Below, in pieces: positions 52,648-62,012 of a stretch of 64,000 nt of DNA (position 1 is the stretch's first letter; each line of letters starts with the position of its first letter). The translations under genes were made by a program, and so were the position numbers. Under the pieces are notes generated by a model. It saw nothing but the letters and a program-made list of their open reading frames with translations. It was not told where the DNA came from and did no database searches. The stretch covers positions 1 through 64,000 of the IMG/VR virus record IMGVR_UViG_3300034062_004592; one strand, given 5' to 3'. The stretch is from a virus.

Positions 52648-55274
52648 CTAATACTTCTCAGCTCTCGCTCCGGCCCGGCGAAATTCGTTTTGATTACATC
52701 CCAGCGGATTGGCCTCTTACTCCGCTTGGTGCCAACAAGGATCCGTATGTCGCTGGATGGCAAAACAAACCGTTTAGTGTCAAGGAAATTGAAAATGAAT
52801 TGACAAGCGGTAAGTGTAAAGCTATTGGTCTGCTCGGTGGTCCTGTCTACAACCATCCGTACGGTTTCATCTGGATTGACATTGATGGGCCATCGGTGTA
52901 CCAGCTGGTGGAGGAGTTGGCCGATGCACCTTTCATTGAGGTGATGCCGCCCACGCTGACAATTTTCAGTGGGAAAGAAGGTAGGGAGCGTAGGTTATAC
53001 CGGGTTAGTCGTGAGAAACATAAGCACATCGTTCGGAATAAGTACACGTGGCACGCGGCAGTAGACAAAGAGAAGCTTGAGATTCTGTGGAAACGGCACC
53101 AGGGTGTGTTAATGGGGTTACATCCGGAAACGGATGGGTACTACACAGCTCCAGACCTTGGGTTTGAGTGGGCAAAGGCTGTGCCTGAAATGCCTGACTT
53201 CTTGTTGAATGCCATCATCAATAAGAATGTCAAGCAAGGTATTCCGGCAAAGGAAACAACGCGTGTTATCGGTCCAGGGTTTGCGATCAACAGTGTTGTA
53301 GACCTTGACCGGGATATGAAACTTGCCGCAGAGGCAATGTGGGGTATGCCTCCAGAGGCGGCGGATGACTATGACATCTGGATTACGGTCGGTCAATCAC
53401 TCCATAATCTCGATGAATCACTCCTTGATCAGTGGGAAGAATGGTCCAAGCAGTCGGACAAGTATAGGGAGGGGGAGTGTCACCGGCGATGGCTGTCGTT
53501 TACTCGTGGCTCTGGTCGCAGCATTGGCTCACTGATTCACGTTGCTCGTGAGCAGGGGTGGCAGCCGTCCCAGGAGTATAGGGGGCTGAGTGTTGATGAT
53601 GCGACATTAGAGCATGCTTCAAAATTATTGGCTGAAATTGATCTGGAAGAATCTCAAATGACTCCCGTAACCGCTCCATGTGCTGCATCCGATGCCACTC
53701 AGACAAATCAATGGCAGTCGCAGGAGCTGGACACAAAAAACATGAAGTCAAAAGAAGAGAAGAAAACGTCAAAAAACCCGTCATCCAGCCAAATCGTAGA
53801 TCATTTGCGCTCAACATATAACGGAGATCTGCGCTTTAGTCAAGCCCACGGTCAATTCTTTATTTATGCTAAAGAAAGTGACGGGCTTTGGTCGCCTCTC
53901 ACGAAGATCGAAATGATGGGTGACATTCGGGAAAAGCTGCAAGTACTGCACCTTCCCGGTGGATTCACTTCTAATTTGATGAATGACATCTACCTGCAGC
54001 TCCAGGCGGTGTTGGTGTTTGATGATTGGTATGACGGTTCCAACTACCTGTTGTTTACCAATGGGGTGCTGGATATTGAGAAGAAGGAGTTACTTCCGTT
54101 CAATCGGGGGATGCACCTGACCCAGCAAATGCCTTATCGGTATGATCCAGCGGCTGGGTGTGAAGATATCATTAAGTGGCTGAAGCATGTGCAGCACGGT
54201 AGCTGGGAACGTGTTCAGGTGTTACGTGCATGGTTGCGTGCCACGCTACTGGGGCGTTATGAGATCCAGAAGTTTGTGGAGATTGTTGGCCCCGGTAAGT
54301 CCGGTAAATCGACCTATGCAAACCTGGCTGTGGCATTGGTTGGTAAGCAGAACACCTACTCAACAGACTTTGAGAATCTGGAGAAGAACCGGTTTGAGGC
54401 TGCAAGCTACATGGGTAAGAAGCTTCTGCTGTTCCAGGATGCGGATAGGTGGGGCGGATCGGTATCAAAGCTGAAGGCAATTACCGGTAATGATTGGATC
54501 CGTAGTGAACGCAAGTATCAAAGCGAAAGTCAGGATCCGTTTCAGTATCATGGAGTTGTGATGATTACAGCTAATGAAGCTATTCAATCAACTGATTACA
54601 CTTCTGGCCTTGCGCGTCGCCGCCTTACTATTCCGTTCGACCGTCCGTTTGAGGGCGGTCAGGCAGAACAAAAGGAACTGATTAAGTTCGATTCCAAGGG
54701 TGTTCCCCAGGGTGTGTTCGCTCCCTTGTTGCCAGGGTTGGTGAACTGGTTGTTGGATATGACTGAAGATGACATGCGTGCTTGTCTCATGGAAACCGGT
54801 AAGAAGATTGATTTCTTCCGTAAGTATGAGAAGCAGCAAAGCCTGCGTTCTAATCCACTGTTGGATTGGATGGATCACAAGTTGGTGTTCCAGCCGAATG
54901 TGATGACGCACGTTGGCTTCTGTCAGCAAAATCCGAATGGAACTGGCGGCTATTACAAGGACAATACGCGTTGGTTGTATGCCAGCTATGCGGAGTTCTG
55001 TCGCAACTGCAACGTGGGCATCATGTCACGCGGCAGGTTTGAGCCCTTGTTCTTGGATATTTGCAAGCACCAGCTCAAACTAAACGTCTACTCCAAGAAG
55101 GCGGCGTCTGGTATGCAGGTCTTTAACATTGCCATCAAGGAGTCGAATATTGACAGGTACTTACAGCTGCCTTCGGTTGTGGAATTTGCAGCAAACCCTG
55201 ACCGTTATAAGGATCAATACCCTGAGCTTTTTGTACCTACTGGTGAGACAATAGAGAATGATGCAACAATGTAG
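52644..55274 (+). CDS. Primase-helicase (PriCT-2 plus SF3 helicase)
   Basis: 876 aa. N-terminal ~220 residues resemble a primase-polymerase-like domain (FIWIDIDGPSVYQLVEELAD). Then PriCT-2 (DYDIWITVGQSLHNLDESLL). The SF3/D5 helicase at ~480-760 has Walker A VGPGKSGKST, Walker B LLLFQDAD and Arg-rich GLARRRLTIPFDRPF. Primes and unwinds DNA for the T7-type polymerase. Confidence 0.93.
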   Translation: MTNTSQLSLRPGEIRFDYIPADWPLTPLGANKDPYVAGWQNKPFSVKEIENELTSGKCKAIGLLGGPVYNHPYGFIWIDIDGPSVYQLVEELADAPFIEVMPPTLTIFSGKEGRERRLYRVSREKHKHIVRNKYTWHAAVDKEKLEILWKRHQGVLMGLHPETDGYYTAPDLGFEWAKAVPEMPDFLLNAIINKNVKQGIPAKETTRVIGPGFAINSVVDLDRDMKLAAEAMWGMPPEAADDYDIWITVGQSLHNLDESLLDQWEEWSKQSDKYREGECHRRWLSFTRGSGRSIGSLIHVAREQGWQPSQEYRGLSVDDATLEHASKLLAEIDLEESQMTPVTAPCAASDATQTNQWQSQELDTKNMKSKEEKKTSKNPSSSQIVDHLRSTYNGDLRFSQAHGQFFIYAKESDGLWSPLTKIEMMGDIREKLQVLHLPGGFTSNLMNDIYLQLQAVLVFDDWYDGSNYLLFTNGVLDIEKKELLPFNRGMHLTQQMPYRYDPAAGCEDIIKWLKHVQHGSWERVQVLRAWLRATLLGRYEIQKFVEIVGPGKSGKSTYANLAVALVGKQNTYSTDFENLEKNRFEAASYMGKKLLLFQDADRWGGSVSKLKAITGNDWIRSERKYQSESQDPFQYHGVVMITANEAIQSTDYTSGLARRRLTIPFDRPFEGGQAEQKELIKFDSKGVPQGVFAPLLPGLVNWLLDMTEDDMRACLMETGKKIDFFRKYEKQQSLRSNPLLDWMDHKLVFQPNVMTHVGFCQQNPNGTGGYYKDNTRWLYASYAEFCRNCNVGIMSRGRFEPLFLDICKHQLKLNVYSKKAASGMQVFNIAIKESNIDRYLQLPSVVEFAANPDRYKDQYPELFVPTGETIENDATM

Positions 55275-55627
55275 TGGGAAATGGCCGGCATCTGATACTG
55301 GATCTATACGATTGTGATCCAGAGGTTTTGGATGATTACCAGGAGCTTCAACGATTGCTTGAGGCTTCTTTGGTAATGGCCAAAGCAACTATCCTGCGCA
55401 TTATTGGCGAGAAGTTTAAGCCGCAAGGTGTCACGCTATTAGCACTGCTGGCTGAATCCCACGCATCCATTCATACATGGCCTTGCGAAAGGTACTGTGC
55501 TATTGATCTGTACACGTGTGGAGACAGAACAGAAACCCATAAAGCTGCTGAATTTTTAAAGCACAAACTCAAGGCCCAGTATTGTGAGCAAAAAGAAATT
55601 GAAAGAAAAGTTTTCAGAGATCCTTAG
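55274..55627 (+). CDS. speD: S-adenosylmethionine decarboxylase proenzyme
   Basis: 117 aa with a GTG start in a TAGTG overlap. GRHLILDLYDCDPEVLDD, the cleavage/pyruvoyl site in ESHASIHTWP (Ser62) with His67, and YTCG (Cys82) are all present. Makes decarboxylated SAM for spermidine synthesis. A known cyanophage auxiliary gene. Overlaps an antisense HNH gene by 14 nt. Confidence 0.95.
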   Translation: MGNGRHLILDLYDCDPEVLDDYQELQRLLEASLVMAKATILRIIGEKFKPQGVTLLALLAESHASIHTWPCERYCAIDLYTCGDRTETHKAAEFLKHKLKAQYCEQKEIERKVFRDP

Positions 55628-56156
55628 GCCACATGGTTTCAAGCCTACTTGCTAACGCTGCAAAGTAAGCCTCTTCTTTTGTTTTGAACACGCCCAGGTA
55701 AATGCGTTTTTTACCAACTTTGTATTCGACCTGCCAATTGGTAGAGTTTGCTATGGCGTACACGTATTTATATCCGGTTTGATTTTTTACTTTTTGGTTT
55801 TTCTTTTGAAGGGATGCATCTGCCCACCTAAGGTTGCCGGGTCCGTATCCCAAGCTTGAATTAATACGGTCTAAAGAGTAACCTTCTTTCTTTTCCCCTA
55901 AATTGTTTTCTACATACTCTAAAAACAAACAAAATCCTAAAGACCACCTTTTAATTTGAGGGTGTCGGGATTTATTCCGCCATTCCTCAAAAACAAAAAT
56001 ACCTTTTCCACCATAACGTTTGTATGAAATTGAATTGATGGAGTGACACCTTTCAAGCATTCCGCGCCACGTGTTGTACAGCGGGTGCTTGTTCATCGCG
56101 CCTGCGCGACTTTGTATTTGCTGAAGTGAAATCTCTTTTAAAGCCGGGCGTGCCAT
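55614..56156 (-). CDS. HNH-AP2 homing endonuclease
   Basis: 180 aa from ATG 56156. HPLYNTWRGMLERCHSINSI, YKRYGGKGIFVFEEWRN and YSLDRINSSLGYGPGNLRWA form the HNH region; C-terminal GYKYVYAIANSTNWQVEYKV then YLGVFKTKEEAYFAAL is an AP2 DNA-binding domain. AT-rich and opposite in strand to both neighbours, typical of a selfish insertion. Confidence 0.88.
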   Translation of the reverse strand: MARPALKEISLQQIQSRAGAMNKHPLYNTWRGMLERCHSINSISYKRYGGKGIFVFEEWRNKSRHPQIKRWSLGFCLFLEYVENNLGEKKEGYSLDRINSSLGYGPGNLRWADASLQKKNQKVKNQTGYKYVYAIANSTNWQVEYKVGKKRIYLGVFKTKEEAYFAALASRLETMWPKDL

Positions 56157-56246
56157 GTTAAAAAACATAGTTTAACACACACGGGCCGGAGTGTGGTCGA
56201 CTGCTCCGTCGAATTGAGTATAGTAAAACGAGATAATCCATCTTAA

Positions 56247-57509
56247 ATGGCTAAAAAAACTAAGATCCTTTGGGTTGCTGACTTTGCAGCAATGACTGGT
56301 TTCGGCCGTGTCAGTGGTGCGGTACTGCCGCGACTGAAGGATGACTTTGAAATTGTGGTGCTCGCATGTAATTGGCATGGGGATCCAACGGATGAACAGA
56401 AAGATTTCAAGATGTATCCTGCGTCCAACCGATTCCAGCAGGCGCCCTTTGGTGAGGATCGCATTCGGGAGATTGTTGAGAAGGAACAGCCGGATATTGT
56501 GTTCAGCTTGAATGATCCTTGGATTGTCAGTGAACAGTACAGGCGTATTCAAGATCTGCATCAGCAAAAGAAGTTTAAGTTCTGTGGCTACCTCACGATG
56601 GATAGCTACAACTGGATTGGTGGCATCGATGCACACATCAATGAATGGGATGCGTTGATTGCGTTTACGGAATTTGGTGCATACGAATTCTTTAAGGCGG
56701 GTATCACCAAGCCGGTCACTGTAATTCCACATGGGTTGGATACAGATCTCTTTTATCCCATGGATAAGAAGGAGGCACGCAAGAAGCTGGGGCTATCGGA
56801 TGACATCTTCATCTGCCTGAATGCCAACAGGAATCAGTTCCGCAAACGGATGGACATTACGATTGCAGCCTTTGCCAAGTTCGCAGTCGGTCGCCCGGAT
56901 ACGCAACTTTATATGCACTGCGGTACCAAGGATCAGGGGTGGGATATCATGCCGCTCTTCGGGCGGGAGATGAGTAAGAACGGACTTGATCCGAACGGTC
57001 GCATCATCATGACCAATAACAACCAGGGGCCGCCGAACGTTTCGGTGGAGTTCCTGAATTGCATCTATAACGCGGCTGATATTGGGATCAATACCACCAA
57101 GGGGGGTGGCTGGGAACTGGTCAACTTTGAGAATGCTGCCTGTCGTGTGGCGCAAGTGGTGCCGGATCACACCAGTACCAAAGAGATTTTTGAGGGCCAT
57201 GGCTGCCTCATTCGTTGTGACCACGTGGATGTGGACACCAACATGGCACGGGAGATGCCCTGCCCCTCCGACCAACACCTGGCGCAGATCCTTGCCAACC
57301 TCTACGACGATCGGGAGTACCTGAACAGTGTGGCCGATGCCTGCTACAAGCGGGTGACGGATCCTCAATTTAGTTGGGACTCAGTTGCGTCTCAGTTTGG
57401 TGGAGTGTTCCAGGAGGTGATGGAGGCTGGTGAACCGGAAATGGAAGAGAAACCAAAGAAGAAAAAGAAGGAGAAGAAGGAAAAACGCACGGTTGGGGCT
57501 GCGGCGTGA
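56247..57509 (+). CDS. GT-B family (group 1) glycosyltransferase
   Basis: 420 aa. N-terminal Rossmann half (ILWVADFAAMTGFGRVSGAV), linker VIPHGLDTDLFYP, and C-terminal half with GGGWELVNFENAACRVAQVV, a GT4-type E-x7-E-like acceptor region. Ends in a Lys-rich tail (KKKKKEKKEKR). May glycosylate virion protein or DNA or alter the host surface. Confidence 0.85.
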   Translation: MAKKTKILWVADFAAMTGFGRVSGAVLPRLKDDFEIVVLACNWHGDPTDEQKDFKMYPASNRFQQAPFGEDRIREIVEKEQPDIVFSLNDPWIVSEQYRRIQDLHQQKKFKFCGYLTMDSYNWIGGIDAHINEWDALIAFTEFGAYEFFKAGITKPVTVIPHGLDTDLFYPMDKKEARKKLGLSDDIFICLNANRNQFRKRMDITIAAFAKFAVGRPDTQLYMHCGTKDQGWDIMPLFGREMSKNGLDPNGRIIMTNNNQGPPNVSVEFLNCIYNAADIGINTTKGGGWELVNFENAACRVAQVVPDHTSTKEIFEGHGCLIRCDHVDVDTNMAREMPCPSDQHLAQILANLYDDREYLNSVADACYKRVTDPQFSWDSVASQFGGVFQEVMEAGEPEMEEKPKKKKKEKKEKRTVGAAA

Positions 57510-57559
57510 GACTGGTCTCATGTGAGATGGCTGAGGCTTGATTGGTGCCAAGGTGATGG

Positions 57560-57584
57560 ATCCCCTGGAAACAGGGGATTTTTT
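57560..57584 (+). terminator. Strong terminator
   Basis: ATCCCCTG-GAAA-CAGGGGAT stem-loop followed by six Ts, 50 nt after the glycosyltransferase stop. Confidence 0.92.
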
Positions 57585-57627
57585 GTAGCAAGGTGTACGC
57601 ATTGAGGAGGTGGGGTACGGGTGAAAT

Positions 57628-57843
57628 CCGATAAAACCCCCTTCCTATCTTTACGTGACGCACATGACACTTTCAGTAAAGTGTCATTATTTGAGTCATG
57701 GTGAGACGGGAATGAGACGGTGGGATTGGTGGGTTGTGCTTAGTGTCTCAAGTACAATCTCACTTGAGAATCCTTGACAAATAATGACACTTTCGGCAAA
57801 GTGTCATTTGGATCTAATAAAGATAAACAGGGGGTTTTATCGG
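57628..57843. other. Nested inverted-repeat region, origin/operator candidate
   Basis: A 15-bp inverted repeat (CCGATAAAACCCCCT at 57628-57642; its complement at 57829-57843) brackets ~186 bp. Inside are two near-identical palindromes (ATGACACTTT/AAAGTGTCAT, 57664-57687 and 57784-57807), another inverted repeat TCTCAAGT/ACTTGAGA (57746-57769) and GAGACGG direct repeats. No genes. Best explained as an origin, operator cluster or DNA-ends feature. Confidence 0.75.
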
Positions 57844-57848
57844 GTTCT

Positions 57849-58184
57849 ATGGCTAGACCAGGCGCACCACTGCCACCTCTCTGGTACTTGGAGTCCCAGC
57901 TTCGGTTGTCGACTCAGTACCCATCTGGCCTGGAGTGGGCCTGTACCACGGGCTGGCACGCTGAAGGAGACATGGCCGGGAAACACGTCCCATCCACCCG
58001 CTACTACGTGGTGAGGCTGGGGGGAGGGCAGTACCAGGCCCACAGGCTTGTCTACTTCCTACGCACCGGCCAGGACCCCCTGGAGGCCTCTGTCATTCAC
58101 GTCGCATCTGACCATGACAACCGCAAGGAGTTGATCCTTCGTTCCAGATCCCCTACCACCAATCTCATATTGGACTCAAATTGA
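57849..58184 (+). CDS. Putative HNH-like protein
   Basis: 111 aa from ATG 57849 (begins MARPGAPLPPLWYLESQLRL); the longer upstream frame would read through the inverted repeats. QAHRLVYFLRTGQDPLEASV then IHVASDHDNRKELILRS follows the HNH_3-like pattern (aHRLvy...p...viH...d..N). Probably an HNH nuclease with an altered core. Confidence 0.6.
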   Translation: MARPGAPLPPLWYLESQLRLSTQYPSGLEWACTTGWHAEGDMAGKHVPSTRYYVVRLGGGQYQAHRLVYFLRTGQDPLEASVIHVASDHDNRKELILRSRSPTTNLILDSN

Positions 58185-58185
58185 C

Positions 58186-58857
58186 ATGGCAAATTTGATT
58201 GCTCAGGTTTCCGAACTCAACGCTCGGCTCAACATTCGTTATTTGCGAAATGCAAATCAATGTGACGACAAGACCCTCGATGAGCACGGCTACTACCGGG
58301 GTTATGTGTGTCCGCACAACCACGACATACGTGACCAGGAAAACCATTGGTGTTACTACTGTGTCCAGAAAATCTGGAAGAACGTCTGTGGTTTTGACAT
58401 CAACTACCTGGATCCCAACTACAAACACAAATACGCCGCGATCTGGAACCGAATCAATGTCACAACCATGGATGAGTGCTGGCACATACGTGGCAATTCC
58501 AAACGTGCATGCCTTCCTTCTTACCGTTCTCACTACGCCAAGCAATCATCTGAATACGTCTCGCTCCACAAAGCTGTCTACCAGTGCGCATGGGGAGATG
58601 TTGGTAAGTTTTTTGTGACTCGCGTGTGTGGCAATCCGGAATGTTTTAATCCTGTACACATGCTTTCCAGCTGGAACAGGGACTATCCCCCTGGCCGCAT
58701 TCACCCACTTGTCTTGGAATTTGAGCCAAGTAAATTGATGTGCTATGCCAGGGCGCGGAAGAAAGTGCAGGCTGACGCTCTGGCTGCCACGCAGTACAAA
58801 CAAACAATTACCAATCCACGGGAAGCAGGACCACCACCTGAATACGATGAGGGTTGA
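58186..58857 (+). CDS. HNH/zinc-finger phage protein
   Basis: 223 aa. N-terminal Cys/His-rich part (YVCPHNHDIRD, WCYYCVQKIW) and C-terminal VCGNPECFNPVHMLSSWNR, the CNP-CfNP-H element of HNH-type phage proteins. Starts 1 nt after the previous stop region. Nuclease or DNA-binding. Confidence 0.6.
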   Translation: MANLIAQVSELNARLNIRYLRNANQCDDKTLDEHGYYRGYVCPHNHDIRDQENHWCYYCVQKIWKNVCGFDINYLDPNYKHKYAAIWNRINVTTMDECWHIRGNSKRACLPSYRSHYAKQSSEYVSLHKAVYQCAWGDVGKFFVTRVCGNPECFNPVHMLSSWNRDYPPGRIHPLVLEFEPSKLMCYARARKKVQADALAATQYKQTITNPREAGPPPEYDEG

Positions 58858-58899
58858 ATTGAGCGCACTTACAATAAGGAAAAGGAATTATATCAAATA

Positions 58900-59988
58900 A
58901 TGTCGCGCAACCCGGCTATTGCCCAAGCCAATCGCAGTAAAGCAAATCCATTGGTACTTGGTACCTTTAATACAACTTCACTGCGTTATCTAAAGGGTAG
59001 GCTGGGCCCGCAAAATAAAGTCATTGGCTATAGGGATACCAACCAAACGTCAAACGGTGGTTTTGGTGGCGGTGCTTACAACCATTGGTTTCAAATTAAC
59101 CTAGAAAAACCCGGCTGGATTATTGCCGTCAAAGGTCCGCCGCGTCCAAACTACATTCAAGTCTCTGCATACGATCTTAATTCCATTCCTATTCAAGGGA
59201 GGGGTATTTTTGACGAGGATTCAATTTCTGTTGTAGACAACAACGAAATTTTTTATCCGTATTTGGGTAAAGTGATGAAAACCCAATCAAATTTTTACAA
59301 TCAATTTGTTGCTTATCGTTTAGATCGAGGTGATGATCGTTATTATTCTCTCACTGCAGGCAGCTATTTAATCTGTGTTTCAACAACACGCAATGAACCA
59401 CTTGAGTACGAACTGGGAATTGTTGTTGAGTTTTCTCCAACAGAGTTGTTTATTTCATTAGAAGACGAAGATCAAGTTACTCTTTGGCTTCAAGAAACCT
59501 CGGTTGATTACAGTCGTACAATCAATGTTATTTCTCCTGTTACAACCAACATTGTAATTTCAAACAACGTAGATCAACCCAATGGCTTTACTGATACGCT
59601 ATCTCAAATAAATTTAGGTTTTACGGTTATTGTTTTATCAGGATCTACGTGGTTAATTGGTGTCCTTCCATCGTCACAAGCACAAGAATATGGTGTTTTA
59701 GGTGAATCAAGTAATGATGAAGAATTTTTTAACACAATCCACAATCATTCTTTGGGGGAATGGCAAGCCGCTTGGGAATCAGAACACCAAGATACGGATA
59801 AATTCCCCAGTCTTTTTATTCCTTTAACCGACAGGGTGCCAATTGGAACTCTTCCCTTAAACACAGAAGTGCCGATACCTCCTCCCGGCGGTGGCGATGT
59901 CGGTGATCTTGAAGACTACTGGGCTGACATGGTTATACAGCTTTACAATTGGCAAGAGCTGTTTTATATTGGCTGGTGGGGTAATTGA
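58900..59988 (+). CDS. Probable virion protein
   Basis: 362 aa, beta-rich (ITVISPVTTN-like blocks such as TINVISPVTTNIVISNNVDQ), with a Pro/Gly linker (PIPPPGGGDVGDLEDYW) and an aromatic C-terminus. Leader TCAAATA-ATG. Composition fits an adhesin or tail-associated protein. Confidence 0.55.
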   Translation: MSRNPAIAQANRSKANPLVLGTFNTTSLRYLKGRLGPQNKVIGYRDTNQTSNGGFGGGAYNHWFQINLEKPGWIIAVKGPPRPNYIQVSAYDLNSIPIQGRGIFDEDSISVVDNNEIFYPYLGKVMKTQSNFYNQFVAYRLDRGDDRYYSLTAGSYLICVSTTRNEPLEYELGIVVEFSPTELFISLEDEDQVTLWLQETSVDYSRTINVISPVTTNIVISNNVDQPNGFTDTLSQINLGFTVIVLSGSTWLIGVLPSSQAQEYGVLGESSNDEEFFNTIHNHSLGEWQAAWESEHQDTDKFPSLFIPLTDRVPIGTLPLNTEVPIPPPGGGDVGDLEDYWADMVIQLYNWQELFYIGWWGN

Positions 59989-60040
59989 TTACCCGCAAGG
60001 GATACACTCTGGGTATCCAAAAAAATCTGTACAGTAAATT

Positions 60041-60178
60041 ATGATTCGCCAACTGCTTTCGTTTTGGCCTCGTTTTACAAAACAAGGACCAACCAAAACA
60101 AAAACTCAGGCATATCGTTGGTATCAGTACTGCCAGGAAAATCCACACGCTAGTTGCTGCAAGATGTATGACGTATGA
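60041..60178 (+). CDS. Small basic protein, unknown
   Basis: 45 aa (begins MIRQLLSFWPRFTKQGPTKT; Cys-rich end ASCCKMYDV). Overlaps the next gene by 11 nt. Not recognised. Confidence 0.5.
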   Translation: MIRQLLSFWPRFTKQGPTKTKTQAYRWYQYCQENPHASCCKMYDV

Positions 60179-60614
60179 AGCTAAACGCTTTAGACGCCGC
60201 AAAAAAACAACAACGTATCAACTGAAAAACGGGTACATCTTTAAGATGCGCCTGATGCCGTGGTTAAGGACGGATGCTGGCTGTATTTGGCTTGCCAGCT
60301 TGGCAGTCGGTAAATCAAAACGTCAACTTAATGACTGGCTCAATAGACGCAACAAAAAGTCGGTGCGTTCCTTGTCGGCATCTTTAACAGGGCAAGAAGG
60401 GAACAAGATACAAGCTTTAGCTATCCGTCAAGTTCGCCATTGGGTAGTTGATTTACCGCCTGGTGATTCTTTGTGTTTAAGGTGTGAGTCTGCAGTGCCA
60501 GACAAACAATTCAAGGTGTGGCGACGTTGGTTTGAAGCGCATGAAGATCCAAGGTGGAGAATAAATCCAGATCTTAAATCTTTCTATATTTATAAGCCTA
60601 GCAATTTAGAATAA
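60168..60614 (+). CDS. Basic protein with C-terminal YIYK domain, unknown
   Basis: 148 aa, Arg/Lys-rich N-terminus (EAKRFRRRKKTTTYQLKNGY), followed by a helical domain (KSKRQLNDWLNRRNKKSVRS). Likely nucleic-acid binding. Not recognised. Confidence 0.5.
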   Translation: MTYEAKRFRRRKKTTTYQLKNGYIFKMRLMPWLRTDAGCIWLASLAVGKSKRQLNDWLNRRNKKSVRSLSASLTGQEGNKIQALAIRQVRHWVVDLPPGDSLCLRCESAVPDKQFKVWRRWFEAHEDPRWRINPDLKSFYIYKPSNLE

Positions 60615-60631
60615 GGAAAAAGGTATTGATC

Positions 60632-60796
60632 ATGTCCCAATTTCAACGTTACCTGGAAATCTTGTTTGCTTTCCACGCTTTTTGTTCGTTAGTTTGTGCG
60701 CTGACTCCGACGCGCAAAGACGACACATTTATTGGTTATCTCTATCGTTTCCTTGAAGCCGGTGCTCTGTTGGTTGGTCGCGCCAAAGATCGCTGA
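60632..60796 (+). CDS. Small membrane protein, holin candidate
   Basis: 54 aa with AAGGAA upstream. One TM-type segment (ILFAFHAFCSLVCALTP) and a basic tail. Faces the endolysin operon head-on; its TGA directly abuts the TCA that is the stop of the opposing gene. Holin role inferred from position and size. Confidence 0.5.
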   Translation: MSQFQRYLEILFAFHAFCSLVCALTPTRKDDTFIGYLYRFLEAGALLVGRAKDR

Positions 60797-60964
60797 TCAA
60801 TCGGGCAACGCTTGAAACCACCAGGTGCATCCACCCTGTTTCTCTACCCAATCTCGTGTTGCATACGCCGCCTCTTTCGAGAGTGTGGCGCATTTTTTTT
60901 CATCACCAACTTGCCAACACATATTGACACGTATGTGTGGATCTTTGTTTTTTGCTTTAGCCAT
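60797..60964 (-). CDS. Small Cys/Trp-rich protein downstream of endolysin
   Basis: 55 aa from ATG 60964 (TGATG overlap with the endolysin stop; begins MAKAKNKDPHIRVNMCWQVG). Three Cys. Could modulate lysis; not recognised. Confidence 0.5.
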   Translation of the reverse strand: MAKAKNKDPHIRVNMCWQVGDEKKCATLSKEAAYATRDWVEKQGGCTWWFQALPD

Positions 60965-61971
60965 CAGTAGTCCCAGCGAATTCGTGCTTTGCTTTCCCTC
61001 ATCCCAAGATGGACAAATCCTTTTTTGGCACCGTAACCAACTGAGTACGGCCAATTTTTGTCACACCAGTCTTGCAGTGTGTATATACTGACACCATCAA
61101 TGTAAAAGTCAACGGCACCTTTGGAGGGTGCGTCATAAGTATGCTCACTGTTTCTTGCACCACCAACTTGTGAATTAATTGGTTCCGGCCGTGAACCACT
61201 AGTAATTACCAACGGCTTGTTTCCAAATGCAGCACGTGCTTTTTCTAAGAACTTACACAGTTCCAAGGCTGTCTCACATTGATACTGTTTGGTGAAACGA
61301 CGCGCCTCTTGATTCAAAGTCAGTTCACCGTAGGTGATGTGTTCCGTGACTTTGGTTGTGAATGGGCTCCAAGGTTGAAATTTAGCTGACGTTTCAGGTT
61401 TTACTGCTGGCGCTGCGGGCTTGTCTTGTTTGGATAGGATGCCAATCAGTTTTGTTGCGTAGTTTGGATCAGTGGCGTACCCTTCGGTAACTAAAAGCCT
61501 GGCGCACTCTTCAGCATTTTTAGCACGATTAACACCTTGGTAGCGACCAAAGTCTTTGTACCAACGCTCGACTAGGTAGCAAACACAGGTGTAAAGGTCG
61601 GGGAAATCAATGAATCCGGCTTTGATCGTGACCCATTTACCGTTGAGAAATTCTTGGGTGTTGACGTTGGACCCACTTCCTTTTAATCCAAAGTAGTTGT
61701 GAGTACCTGATGTGTGTTTGCCCCAGCCTGATTCCAGTGCCCACTGAGCCGCAACAACTTCCGGATATTTACTGCCCGCTGCTTTTGCTGCTGCAAACAC
61801 ACCGTCCCAGGTGTTGTCAAAACTTTGGGGCGGTGTTGGTTTTTTTCGATACATAGACGCAAAAGTCTCCAGGACCGAGGAGGAAACCTGATCCTGGAGC
61901 CAGTTAAATGCGTCAATTTGATGTGGCAGTCCCTTGAAAAACTCAGCTGCCTCAACAATTTTTATCGACAT
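60964..61971 (-). CDS. Two-domain endolysin: glucosaminidase plus M15 peptidase
   Basis: 335 aa. N-terminal GH73-like domain (AAQWALESGWGKHTSGTHNY, FGLKG). C-terminal M15 (D-Ala-D-Ala) peptidase with VITSGSRPEPIN, NSEHTYDAPSKGAVDFYIDG and GFVHLGM, containing the His/Asp/His zinc ligands. It would cut both glycan and peptide bonds of the cyanobacterial wall. Confidence 0.9.
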   Translation of the reverse strand: MSIKIVEAAEFFKGLPHQIDAFNWLQDQVSSSVLETFASMYRKKPTPPQSFDNTWDGVFAAAKAAGSKYPEVVAAQWALESGWGKHTSGTHNYFGLKGSGSNVNTQEFLNGKWVTIKAGFIDFPDLYTCVCYLVERWYKDFGRYQGVNRAKNAEECARLLVTEGYATDPNYATKLIGILSKQDKPAAPAVKPETSAKFQPWSPFTTKVTEHITYGELTLNQEARRFTKQYQCETALELCKFLEKARAAFGNKPLVITSGSRPEPINSQVGGARNSEHTYDAPSKGAVDFYIDGVSIYTLQDWCDKNWPYSVGYGAKKGFVHLGMRESKARIRWDY

Positions 61972-62012
61972 CGACCTAAAGCTTTTTACTAACTTTAGAT
62001 CAGGTGTGTCAA

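Noticed and set aside
56172-56732. Long minus-strand open frame opposite the glycosyltransferase start
   Set aside because: It is the antisense shadow of a well-supported gene with clear Rossmann motifs; its protein has no coherent composition.
57775-57820. TTGACA as a promoter for the 57849 gene
   Set aside because: No -10 hexamer at proper spacing; the following palindrome makes an operator reading possible but not a defined promoter.
57774-57848. N-terminal extension of the HNH-like gene at 57849
   Set aside because: It would translate the palindrome and outer inverted repeat; the ATG at 57849 gives a normal protein start.
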